Shown: positions 22,386 through 32,460 of the stretch, one piece after another
Position numbering within the stretch: position 1 is the stretch's first letter
Layout of the letters: each line of letters opens with the position of its first letter
Assembly: GCA_963971575.1 (NCBI GenBank)
Contig: OZ020616.1
Span: 19,752,713-19,816,712, forward strand
Source of the DNA: Liopterus haemorrhoidalis
Taxonomy: Eukaryota > Arthropoda > Insecta > Coleoptera > Dytiscidae
Direction of reading: 5' to 3'
Length of the DNA stretch: 64,000 nucleotides
Made by a program: the position numbers and the translations under genes
Notes under the pieces: model-generated
The model's database searches: none
The model's input: only the letters and a program-made list of their open reading frames with translations
What the model was told of the DNA's origin: nothing

Positions 22386-23339
22386 TAGGGATGGGAATAT
22401 ATATCGATATTTCGAAAATATCGATACTTTAGAAAAATATATCGATATTTTTATATCGATATTTGAAATGCGATATTCGCACAAAATATCGGTATTCTTG
22501 TATCTTTTTTACATTTAAATATATACTGTTCACTTTTGTAAAAACAAACTATAGGCTATTCCAAACGTTTAGGCGGAACTAGATTTTGAAATCTAGTAAT
22601 TTTTATCTATTAATTCGGATTTTTGGTCATTTTGTTTAAGCTTTGTAAATGATACTCATATTGCAAATTCTAGATTAAATTGATTGTCATTATAAAATGT
22701 CCTTTTCATTGCATTTAAATATTTTGTCATTCTTAATAAAAATTTCCCTTTTATTTATTTTTTTTGTCTTCAAAATATGAAAAAAAAAATATATTTGACA
22801 TATGTCATTCGTTTCCATGGTTTTACTGTTGGAATTTTAAATTTTCACATACCAAACCTGAAACATGAAATAACCCAAGCAATGTCCCTTTTCGTGACAA
22901 CCTAAAATAACGAAATTTCCATTTAGTTCGGGCTAATCGTTTGGAATAACCTGTAAGACGAAATTTTGATTTGAATAATTTGCACCTTTGAAATTGTATG
23001 TCATGTTGGTATTAAAACATTATAAAAAATGTCACTTTCTTAATAATGATCATAATCAAAAAATCTAAAGTCTGTTTTACAGCGTAAGGAATATTTTTAA
23101 TTTAAAGTCCGTAATACACTATAAAAGTAACCAGAAAATATCTGTCAAGTGGCGACTTTTTTTCCCGCCAAGCCAACCAAAAAAAAACTGTAATTTATAT
23201 ATCTTACATGTTACGTGTTACTTGTAATACATCGAAAATATCGATATTTTTACTTCGATATATATCGAATATCGATATCACACTGACGATATATCGAATC
23301 GCGCATATATCGATATTCAAAAATAAATTCCCATCCCTA
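22386..23339. mobile_element. hAT element TAGGGATGGGAA, TSD cccaaaac, nested level 2
   Basis: Ends TAGGGATGGGAATATATATCG and CGATATTC...TTCCCATCCCTA. The target duplication cccaaaac is at 22378-22385 and 23340-23347. Subterminal regions are crowded with ATCGAT / ATATCGATAT palindromes, possible transposase-binding sites. The interior outside the MITE is paralogous to 27440-27725. Confidence 0.92.
22552..22953. mobile_element. AGGCTATTCC-family MITE, full copy, nested level 3 (copy 7)
   Basis: TAGGCTATTCCAAACGTTTA at the left and CTAATCGTTTGGAATAACCTG at the right, flanked by TA (22550-22551, 22954-22955). The paralogue at 27470-27500 reads across the site without the insertion, confirming both boundaries and the TA target. 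Confidence 0.93.
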
Positions 23340-23871
23340 CCCAAAACAACTCGTCTTCTTATAATGTGACCCAGGGAAGCTAAAAGGTTGGACACCCCTG
23401 GCTTAAAGAAAAGAGAGACACTCCTATGGACAAAAATGTATAAAAAGGAAAAATTATTTTTAATGACTTGATTACAATTTCCATTTTTAGTTTTATTTAA
23501 ATTCGTACAACAATAAGCAATATCAGAACCATAACTAGATTTTCTTCTGCCTTGTGCAATGTTGTATTCCGACTGTTGTACGCGTATTGTATTGTAAGCG
23601 TGTGATATCTATCCAAATTTCGTTATGCTCGATTTCCGAGAACGACCACCATGCTTGCTGCAAACAAAGGCCTATTCTACGTCAAAATATTTACAACTAC
23701 AGATCCATGGGCAGCTAGCGGCCCGATACAAAAAAGATAATTGTATTTTTCATAATAAAACAGAACTAAATAATCGAATTAATATTCAGTAAGTAGAATA
23801 TTTCAACATATTAATCAAAATTAGAATGATATTAAGGCACATTTTTTTTTATTGAAATCACAGCTCCATGC

Positions 23872-24195
23872 CAGGGGTTCTTATACTGGGGCCTGCGGAC
23901 CTCCAGAGATCCGTGTGTGGGCGATCATATATTCAAAAGAATTAAATTAATTTTAATGACATTTAAATAATTAAATTTAAGTAATATGACCAAATGGGTA
24001 TGTGAATAATTACCCATATTTAAAAATTGCTTTAATTAGTCTAACTGAGAATAAACAAATAAAAATTATAGTTTGTTTCTTTGGTTTAAGCGGAACTAGA
24101 TATTGAAATCTAGTAACATTTAACGATTGAAAAGAGACTGCAAAGATTTTTTATATCAAAGGGGTCCTCGTGTTCTATAAGTTTAAGAACCTCTG
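23872..24195. mobile_element. hAT element CAGGGGTTCTTA
   Basis: Ends CAGGGGTTCTTATACTGGGG and AAGTTTAAGAACCTCTG. Putative duplication ctccatgc / ctctaggc (6 of 8). The left half of an AGGCTATTCC-family MITE (about 24070-24160) lies inside. Confidence 0.75.
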
Positions 24196-24826
24196 CTCTA
24201 GGCTATATACCACTGAAAGAATTTTACAAATCACTTCATTAATTTGCTTGCGCGATACACCATGGGGTCGCGCTACCTTATTTCACTTAAAAATCTACCA
24301 CTGAAAGAATTTTCAAATCTGTTTATTAACTTGCTTTTGCGACACACCAGGGGTCGCGCCTTCCCGGTTGAGTAACACTCACCGGAATAACACTTAGGAA
24401 GATCTAAACTATACACCACTGAAAGAATTTTTCTAATCGATTCGATATTTTCTGAGATAACCCCGAAGACACAAACAAATTAACTGCTTTATAATATAAT
24501 AAGAAATAAGAATACGATAACAAGTGAGATATTTCAAGTTTAAATATAGGTAGCGACACCATAGCGCCTCAAATATTCATCTTGTTTAGATCTGCACTAC
24601 AGAACAGAAAATAATGTCTTTTTTTTTCATTTTTACATATTTTATTATACACATTTTTGAAGTAATATAAATAATACGCGAAATACTTCAAGATTTATTA
24701 CTCCCCAGATATTCATCTAATTGAGAAAATGCATACGAAAAAAAGATTTGTTTTCTTATTTTAACTAACTGCATAAGTCACTGGCTATACATATTCATAT
24801 GCTGGTACATATTCTTCTGTTCTAGT
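24196..24826. repeat. Short duplications and a CTAGCTGA-family repeat
   Basis: CCACTGAAAGAATTTT occurs at 24211, 24299 and 24417, the first two followed by similar GGGGTCGCGC blocks. 24520-24760 matches the CTAGCTGA family (GTGAGATATTTCAAGTTTAAA, CAAATATTCATCT). Confidence 0.55.
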
Positions 24827-25130
24827 CAGTGACGGCGCTAGCACTTAAAATCTGGGGGGCCCTGAAATATTTGAGGAGGGTACAAATTTTTATCGTTATT
24901 ATCATAAAAATTGATAAGCAAAAAAAAAAAACTCCTCACTTCTCAAATATAAGTGATGACCTAAAAACAAAGTCCTCACTTCTAAAATACAAGTAATGAC
25001 CTAATTCAAAAAAGGTCGTCACCTCTAAAACACAAGTTATAACTGATAACAACATGTCTGGGACACCAACTGGCAGCCAGAACGATTTTTGGGAGAGCCT
25101 CCCTCAGACCCTCCGCTAGCGCCGCCACTG
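24827..25130. mobile_element. hAT element CAGTGACGGCGCTAGC
   Basis: Ends CAGTGACGGCGCTAGC and GCTAGCGCCGCCACTG are a 16-bp inverted repeat with one mismatch. Flanks gttctagt / gttgttgt agree at 6 of 8. The middle holds three units of a minisatellite (CTCCTCACTTCT...AAGTGATGACCTAA) related, in reverse orientation, to the array at 47881. Confidence 0.85.
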
Positions 25131-26000
25131 GTTGTTGTACATACGAAAACTTCCGAATATACTCGATAAGTACACGAAAAACAACAGACATAGGGGATTA
25201 TTATATAAGATGTGTCATTGTTCTCTGTGTTCCCCGTGTCTCATTGTTACCGAAGTTTCCCTAATTCAGTGGTCACGTGATGGTAGCGTTAGTATTGCAT
25301 TTAATTATTATTATGTACATATACGCTCATATGTATATTATTATATGAATTATGAAATATTTATTTTATGTTTTGGCAATTGACTATAGTAAATTTCTAA
25401 TAATATTTATTTTAAACCGAAGATTTATTTAACTACGCACAAACTGATCGTCAGATGAATTTGTTGAAAGTAGTACGTGATTATTTTTTTATTTGGTTTT
25501 GCGTATTATAAAAGAAAATTATAAATATTTATAAAATATATATTCCCTATATTTATTATATCAAGTATCTTCAAACTGGTACTGAACGTTTCAACTGATG
25601 TTTTCGTCACAGTTATGTTGAATGCATCTAAACAATGAATTTACAAGCTTTTCGGCTTACGAGCCTAATTTACCTTGGAATTAGTTTCCCCGGCTATATA
25701 TGAGTATTGGTATACAAGGTACTTGGCAAGACCTGACAATGAATAGATCGAGATGGAGAACTTATGTGAGTGAGGCCAAAAGTCAACCTGACTGATGGTG
25801 CCCAGAGAAGAAGAAGATATATGAGCTAAATATCAAATATTCATAAAAAAAAACACTGATGAAATCAATTTAAACATGCATTTTCTGTTAATTAATTAAT
25901 GGCTTTCTGAATAATTTAAATTACATAAAAATCAATAATGCAATATAATACAAAACATAATGAAATATTACTGAAATTGCTTTGTGGGCAACGTTCCTTC
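25131..26000. other. Sequence with an RTE LINE 3' scrap
   Basis: At about 25696-25815 the plus strand reads GIQGTWQDLTMNRSRWRTYV then EAKSQ, like the extreme C-terminus of RTE-type LINEs, followed by a GAAGAAGAAG tail. No other feature was recognised. Confidence 0.55.
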
Positions 26001-26004
26001 TAAA

Positions 26005-26359
26005 GGCTTTATCACACTAGAGTTATTATTCAAGTCTAAACTTGGAAAAAGAAGTCTTGGAATTCGAATCGAAGTCTTGTGTGTGTGATAGCATGACAAA
26101 AAACCTATGTCTTTAAGTCTAAGCAAATACATCGAGATATATTTCTCCTGCCTCTATAAGACATACGAACTCCAAGTCTTCTAATGCGCGTGCGCAGCCT
26201 CTCCCTCTCAGTCAGATTAAGTGAGATGGGTGTATTGTTCACGTTATGTACGCAGACGCAAGTTACTTTTCCCTGTTTCACGTGTGATAGCTAAAGACTT
26301 GAATCGTGGAAAAAGACTTACAAAATAAAACTTGGATAGTGTTCTAGTGTGATACACAC
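26005..26359. mobile_element. TTAA-type MITE with GGCTTTATCACACTAGA ends
   Basis: Left end GGCTTTATCACACTAGAG and right end complement of GTGTGTATCACACTAGAAC. Flanks TAAA (26001-26004) and TTAA (26360-26363). CAAGTCT(T) / AAGACTTG motifs recur subterminally. The design fits piggyBac- or Kolobok-like elements; non-coding. Confidence 0.7.
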
Positions 26360-26899
26360 TTAAGCCGCGCGCAGTGTCTTCATCCCTGCCGCGCAGTTAA
26401 AATAACACTCGCGCACGTTACTTGCATTACGTGCGCGAGCTGCGCATTGTTGCAAGTTTTTGGGCTTAAATGCCTATTGTTAATTAAAACATTGCAATTT
26501 GTAATGTATATATTATATGTTAATTAAAATCTAAAATGTATTAATTTCAAAATTATTTCCTCCTCGAAAATTCTGCCCACAAGAATTTTACAGGTGCACA
26601 GTCAAATTCTTTAGCGCCCAGTGCTCATTCTGGCTTAGAGGGAACATTGTTTGTAGGAAGGATAAAATTTTAATGAATGGACCGAACTGGCTCGCAAACC
26701 GGTGTTTGTGCGCCCATGGTCTAAATTATAGTTTTTAACTTATGGGCCGTGACCCAAAATTGAGCCGATTGGCATATTGAGAGGGTCGCAAAATATTGTC
26801 AAGAATAAAAATAACATATTTTACAAATGGTCACATTAATAAGTTTTAATGTTGATACCAATATAAGAATAGTATTTTATTTAACAAGCATATTACTGA
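26360..26899. other. Unassigned sequence
   Basis: A short CpG-rich patch with GCGCAG/TGCGCGAG motifs lies at 26368-26460. GGGCCGTGACCCAAAATTGAG at about 26740 looks like the interior of a hAT, but no ends were found. Confidence 0.35.
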
Positions 26900-27396
26900 G
26901 GCTATATTTCACGAGGATGAAGTTTACCTCCCGAGCTGTAGGCAAATGTTCATGTAATAGTAATGTATGCTGGTCGCACTAATGCCCAAGGATACCTCAA
27001 TTTCACAAAACGATCTTGCAGTATCAGTTCACGCACCGGAACAATCGATTTTGGACGATTACGGCCACGATTGAAGTCGGCAAACCATTGATAAACAGTA
27101 GTCCTTGATGGTGCTTCATTGCCAAAAGTCGAATTAAGATCATCGATGCACTGTTGTTGGGTTAATCCACGTCGAAAGTTGTAAAAAATAATCGTTCGAA
27201 AATGTTCACGATTTAATTCCATTTTTAGCCGAGATGAATTTTTTCAAGTTACTGTAAACAACACAAATAGCTCTCGTACGTCAAAACGGTCTGAGTACGT
27301 ATACTGTAAAAAATATCACACTTCACGATAGAAGCGTCAGTTGCCAGATGGCAGCACTAGTTTAGCGCAATCCCGAAATATAAGAGGCAACCCTCG
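26900..27396 (-). pseudogene. Mariner transposase, 5' portion (third lineage)
   Basis: From ATG at 27222 the minus strand reads MELNREHFRTIIFYNFRRGL, TQQQCIDDLNSTFGNEAPS and VYQWFADFNRGR: the first HTH of mariner transposase. A deletion then joins RPKSIVPVRELILQDRFV, and a 1-base frame change near 27000 continues EIEVSLGISATSIH, the second HTH. The core is missing. The 5' terminal repeat ends CCCTCG at 27396, followed by TA. Confidence 0.85.
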
Positions 27397-27439
27397 TATT
27401 AATACGTCTATTTGGGGTTTTATTGATATATTTTTCCAA

Positions 27440-27741
27440 CTGTTTAGATTTAATTTACTATTTAAGTTGTTCCCTTTTGTAAGAACAAACTAAGAGGAAA
27501 TTTTGATTTCAATTGTTGGACCTTTAAAATTGTATGTCATGTTGGTATTAAAAAATGATAAAAAATGTCAATTTGATATATGTCAATAAAAAATGATATC
27601 TTAATTATAATGATCATTACCAAACAAATTTGAAGTCTGATTTACAGCGCAAGGAAATATTTTAAATGTCATTTAAAGTCAGTAATACAGTATAAAAGTA
27701 ACCAAAATAACCAAATATAGTTCGTCCTTACAAAAGTGAAC
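27440..27741. repeat. Paralogue of the 22386 hAT interior; empty site for the nested MITE
   Basis: AAATTTTGATTTCAA, TTGTATGTCATGTTGGTATTA and CAGCGCAAGGAAATATTTT match 22960-23130. GTAAGAACAAACTAAGAGG at 27480 is uninterrupted where the other copy carries the MITE. CTTTTGTAAG...AACAAACT at the left is inverted at 27719-27741. Confidence 0.8.
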
Positions 27742-28254
27742 AGTTTATAACTGCAACTTCCTTCAAAGTACGCACTAACGAGTACAATATTTGTCGTTCT
27801 ATCTACATTGTTTGCCGTACGAATATGTTTTCCCCAACAAATTTTAGTTCTCGGTAGTGAAAATTTTACTTGACAATTAATTAAAACTTTCGAATACGAA
27901 CAAGCTATGGACAATGACATAAATATGGCGCGACTAATAGAAAATGTCTGTACGAGTTACAACCCTTAATAATTTCTTTAGTTCTGGAAATTTAATTGAA
28001 AAATAAAAAAGTCAATAAGTATAACATAGGAAATCGATGTATACAAAGTAAGACGCGCTATACAACCAGTATGACGAGTTAGAAAATAAACACAAAAAAT
28101 AATATAACAAGTTTTAAAGTCGAATACGTACGTGTTTTTTTTTCAGTATTTTTAATTAACGGTTTAATTAAATTTATTTAAATTTGCAAAATTACTTAAT
28201 TATTTAAATATAACTATAAAGTTACCGAAATGTATTACGTATTTATAGTAAACT
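27742..28254. other. Unassigned AT-rich sequence
   Basis: The minus-strand open frame 27669-27920 has no recognisable motif. Confidence 0.3.
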
Positions 28255-28680
28255 AGCTGAGGTCTCCGTACTTCGTTTGGGATTAAGTGATTGCTAATGT
28301 CCCCCCAAATATTCATTTAATTAAAAAATGTCTTAAACTGAAAAGCTTTGCTTATTTATTCTAAATAACTTTTGTTATACACATATTTTCCGTTAAATTA
28401 ATAATAAATCAGATATTTATTTATAAGTTTTTAAGTAACACTCCCTGTAGCCTAGGCTGACCAGAGGTACTCTTTTTTTAGAGTACATATACTTTTAAGT
28501 AATATTCTCTATACTTTTACTTTTTGTTAAAAAAAAAACCTGATATACTATTTTTTGCTCGTCACTTGTATTTTTGGAATGTTAGGACCTCTTTTTTGCT
28601 CAACACTACTTGTATTTTTGGAGTGAGGACCTTTTTTTTTGCTCATTCCTTGTATTTTTACAGTGATAACCATTTATTAG
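28255..28680. repeat. CTAGCTGA-family repeat followed by minisatellite-like units
   Basis: 28255-28450 begins CTAGCTGAGGTCTCCGTACTTC and holds the standard family blocks. 28520-28680 has three diverged units CACTTGTATTTTTGGA...GGACCTTTTTT, related to the array inside the 47767 hAT. Confidence 0.6.
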
Positions 28681-29048
28681 GGTTTTGTAGGTATGATCAA
28701 AAAACCCTTATATACTAGCGTCGGCGAATCAACGCAGTTACGTCACACGACGTAACAAACGACTGTATTGTTTGGAACAAAGCAATTGTTTGTTACGTCA
28801 TATGACGTAACTGCATTGATTCGCCGACGCTAGTATACCGTCATTTTGATGTCTGTCTGTTCGGTAAAAATTGTAAGCAAAACCTAGAGAGTTGAAATTT
28901 GGCATGCTTATACAACTCTTTGACCCGCACTTAGGAAAAATACTAAAACATCTAAAAAACATATCCCCCTAAAAATATAAACAAATATGTGCTCATCGAA
29001 AATTTTTTAATTCTGAGTAGGGTATCAAATGAAAGCCCTTTTTTAAAT
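28681..29048 (-). repeat. GACA-repeat family copy interrupted by the palindromic MITE
   Basis: AGGGTTTTGTAGGTATGATC and AAACCCTTA at the left, then after the insert CCGTCATTTTGATGTCTGTC, GCATGCTTATACAACTCTTT and GGGTATCAAATGAAAGCCCT. Confidence 0.85.
28713..28835. mobile_element. Palindromic MITE TACTAGCGTCGGCGAATC, copy 2
   Basis: 123 bp, nearly entirely inverted-repeat (arms about 53 bp). Flanked by TA at 28711-28712 and 28836-28837. The intact host sequence, seen at 3395-3400 in the opposite orientation, joins CCCTTA-TA-CCGTCAT. A degraded arm of the same family lies at about 33184-33245. Confidence 0.95.
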
Positions 29049-30037
29049 TTGATGTTTGTTGTTCGCGGTAGCCTTTGGACAAATATGTAACCTGTTCGTA
29101 GCAAGTCAAATGTGTTTGTAGATTAAAGCAAAAACTCCTAGTCATATACATACGTGTTATTAGTTTCGTTGAATTTGATTAGTAAAGTGAGTGCTGCCAA
29201 TTTACTACAACGTAATTACGAACTTGTCAGCCAGACAAATTCAACGTTCGTGGTAACAAGAATGTCTAACAAGTCTCAAATTAGACATGCGCAATAAGAC
29301 TATTCATGAAATTATAACTGTTGGTACCTTATCAGAAACTTCATCCGCGAACAAACCTAATGATTGTTCTATTTCTTAACAAGAAATTTATGTTGCAGTT
29401 TACAGCCGCAAAGTTCCGAGAAGTCATTTGGAAAACGCTGATAAGTATGACTATCACCTATCGAGCATAACTTTTAAATTTAATATCATCTTTTTCATTA
29501 TTCACCATTCTTATAATCCAAATCATCAGTGAATCATTATTTTAAAATTAAATCACGTACAGTTTATGAATTCAAAACCGATTGTCACAATTAACTTATA
29601 GCACGTCTGTAGAGCAATCGAATAATAAATAAATAGGTGTCATTTCCTTTGGGTCATCTTGAAGTGGGGGGTTTTTTGTTGCAGGTACCGGAAACGGAAG
29701 AGAAGTATGTATATATAGGCGTGCCATGAGTCTTATATAAGGTAAGTCCAGAGGTGCATCAAGAGTAGCCGTACAACACCAGCGATCAGTCGAGTACAGA
29801 AGTTCAAATGGAAGAACACGTAAACTTTTCTGGCCAGTCGCAACTACCCGCGTTGGTTCACGGAACATTACGGCCGATTGGTTTGTATGTGTACTAAAGG
29901 TCAGCACGGGCCTAATTTTATAAATTTGACTCACCTCCGTTATATTACCGAATCAACTCTGGATTAGGATCTGACCTAAACAAATTTTTATCTCGGTCCG
30001 AATAAATCTCGTTTAGAAAAATAATAATATTAAAACA
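29049..30037. other. Unassigned sequence
   Basis: The minus-strand open frame 29596-29934 (112 codons) is the longest non-element frame here but shows no domain. The same block on the plus strand has TATATAAGG-like motifs near 29710 and 29735, so a promoter or solo LTR is possible; LTR ends were not found. Confidence 0.3.
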
Positions 30038-30824
30038 AGGGATGGGGAGTCGGCAAAAAATTACCGACTCCTACTCCTAACTCTGATTTCGACTCCGACT
30101 CCGACTCTCGACTCCTTTCAGTCGTAAATCGTAAAATCTATTCTAAATGTTTAAGCGAGACTAAATGTAATTTTCTTAAGTTATCACTTAACGCTACGTA
30201 CAACCCCCAGAGATTATTAGTTTCTTATACAAAACTAACAATCTGAAATAAAATTAGTGACAATCTATACGTCAAATTTTGCACAGAATTTTTGTCTATC
30301 TAATAGGATATTTTTGATTGTAGAAAAAATTATTGTAAAAAGGTTATTGCTAAATAATTTAATAATAGGTATTACACAACAATGTTCTGCAATTTTTTAA
30401 ATATATTTGTGGGTTTCAAATAATTTTTATATTTATATAGTTTTGTGAAGAAATGTTCAAATAATACGTTAACATTTTTTTCGACATGATTGTTTATAGT
30501 TAAGAGCCATCGTCGATTAATATATTAATATATATATTAATCAAATTTTATACTGGAAAGCATGAAGGAAACCGGGTAAAACCAGTATTGAATATTTTTA
30601 ATTTCATTTTTGTTTTTGAACAGAGAACAAAATGTCGTTCCTGTTTCCGTGCTTTAAAAAACTCTAGTAATATGTTTATTTTGCTTTCGTTTTCGGTTTG
30701 TTCTCATCCTTGATATTAATTGAATTAAAGAGTCGGGAATCGATAACTTTTTCCGACTCCCGACTTCGACTCCTCCAAAAAGTTTCGACTCTTCGACTCC
30801 CGACTCCGACTCCTCATCCAATTA
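30038..30824. mobile_element. hAT-like element with GGGATGGGGAGTCGG ends
   Basis: Left AAGGGATGGGGAGTCGG and right complement of GGATGAGGAGTCGGAGTCGG, with CGACTCC hexamers repeated on both sides. The interior (30200-30480) is paralogous to 37027-37320. No target duplication recognised. Confidence 0.65.
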
Positions 30825-31124
30825 CTAGTGGTAGGACTTAATTACGCTCTAAACTAAATTTAATAGGTCTGCATGGCGTAGTTTTTAAATGTAAAATTTG
30901 GCACCTTTTAAATTAATTTTTATCACTGATTTCCATAAAAAAAATTATTCAGTCGCTAACAATACTAGTTAAAATAATGAACGGAATTAATTAACTTGTC
31001 ATTAAAAATTTACCTCAATAGGCTATTTTAACCCTTTAAGTGGAACTAATTGGAATTTTCATTTTTATAAGTTGTCACGAGCTCTCCTTTTAAGGTTTGA
31101 AGTGGGCTTTTGCTTAACAAAAGG

Positions 31125-32367
31125 CACTTTCCAGGTTGCTGTAAAGAGTAACTCGGAGTTACTCCGAACAGTTCGTTAGTGTTCCAAGTTAAAGTACTCC
31201 ACACTCCCAAACTACATTAGAACTACATTCCCTCTTCCCCTGAAGGACTTAACTAAAAGTGTGTTCATTTGTTTTGCCCAACAAGGGCGGCTCAAGCCGG
31301 TATTCAGGTGATGCACCGCATCGGGGCGCCGAGTCGAGGAAAAAATGTATAGCCTATTACAATATGAAAAAAGCTTTAATTAAAATAATATTCATTTTTG
31401 TAATAAGTATTTTGACCTTTAACTAAATCTAGCAAAAACTACTTTTATTTACTGGGCGGTACTTCAGACTTCTAGTAAAAAGGGGCGCCATGCAAGGAAA
31501 TTTAGAAAAAACTACTTTTTTTTACTGGGTGGCATTCATCAAAAAAATTATTTAAAAAAATATATGTGGGGGGGCAACCTAATTTTACATCGAGGCGCTA
31601 GGTACCCTTGAGCCGACCCTGTGCCCAACCTACACTGAACTACACTACAGCTACGTTATGGCGTTCGTTTGTGTTCCGACACCTGTACGTAAAGTGTTCG
31701 TTTGTATTTATGAACTTGTTCAGGACAGGCAAAATCTACACTTGCTCGAGAGTGAGTGTAGATTCAAGCAACCTGTAAAAGACCGGCAAACTTAATCTAA
31801 CTTGGTTATAATCTGTATTCGGTCTAGCGGGAATTTTTATTTTACATCTATCTATCATATATCGATCATGAATCGAGTAATATGAATAGAAGGAAAGTAC
31901 TTTTCCTACAATGCTGGTAACTAACATAAATAAATTCAAGTTTTATAAAATCTGTCAAAACTTGAATTTTTATTATTTATTTTTATAAAATTTATTTCAA
32001 CTGTTAAACTGTTCATATTATCTTATTTATTTACTATTAATTTAGCACAAATTTGATTTAAAAAGGAAGGTTATCAACTTTGTCTTGAAATATCATTCGC
32101 CTGCCTGGAAAACCGTTCGTTTGTATTCCTGTTTCGAGCAGTTCGGAAAAAGTTTTTAGTTGCACTGTTACGTCAGTTGCTCTTGTCCTGGACAAGTTTG
32201 GTGCAACACAAACGAACAAACCTTATTTTCAGAACGTCGAGTTCGATTGGAGTGTGGGTAAACGGTTAAATTCAAATTGCGCCTTCTGGACTAAACGGTG
32301 TTCCAAGTGTAATAATTTCAGAACAGTTCAGATTAGTTCGGAGTGTTTCACACCTAACTGGAAAGCG
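31125..32367. mobile_element. DNA element with CACTTTCCAGGTT ends, host of a nested hAT
   Basis: Ends CACTTTCCAGGTT and complement of CGCTTTCCAGTTAG. Interior rich in AGTTCGG / GTTCGTTTGT motifs. It carries the hAT at 31283. No target duplication could be assigned and no transposase frame is present. Confidence 0.6.
31283..31621. mobile_element. hAT element, TSD tgcccaac
   Basis: Ends AAGGGCGGCTCAAG and complement of CAGGGTCGGCTCAAGGG. Perfect 8-bp duplication tgcccaac at 31275-31282 and 31622-31629. The interior repeats GGCGCC and ACTGGGCGG motifs around an AT-rich centre. Confidence 0.88.
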
Positions 32368-32460
32368 TTCATTATGATCAGAGCCTCACCTAAACGGCAA
32401 AAGTTACTCGCTTAAAGAATTCAAAATCCAGTTCCGATTAAACCAAAGGAACAGGCTATA

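Larger units (their letters stand above)
22135..23400. mobile_element. hAT element with perfect TSD gcttaaag, carrying two nested insertions
   Basis: Ends CAGGGTTGTCCAACCC and GGTTGGACACCCCTG are inverted; gcttaaag is duplicated at 22127-22134 and 23401-23408. Most of its 1266 bp is a second hAT (22386-23339), so its own sequence is only about 0.3 kb. It may sit in a still older element starting CAGTGCTTTGCAACC at 22084. Confidence 0.92.
31018..32460. mobile_element. AGGCTATTCC-family MITE split by a 1.2-kb insertion (copy 9)
   Basis: Left half 31018-31124 (TAGGCTATTTTAACCCTTTA to TTTTGCTTAACAAAAGG). Right half 32368-32460 (TCATTATGATCAGAGCCTCA to AGGAACAGGCTATA). Together they align to the uninterrupted copy at 15302. 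Confidence 0.75.

Noticed and set aside
29596..29934. Protein-coding gene or LTR promoter
   Set aside because: No domain and no splice context; TATA-like motifs lie too far from any initiator-like site, and TG...CA direct repeats were not found.
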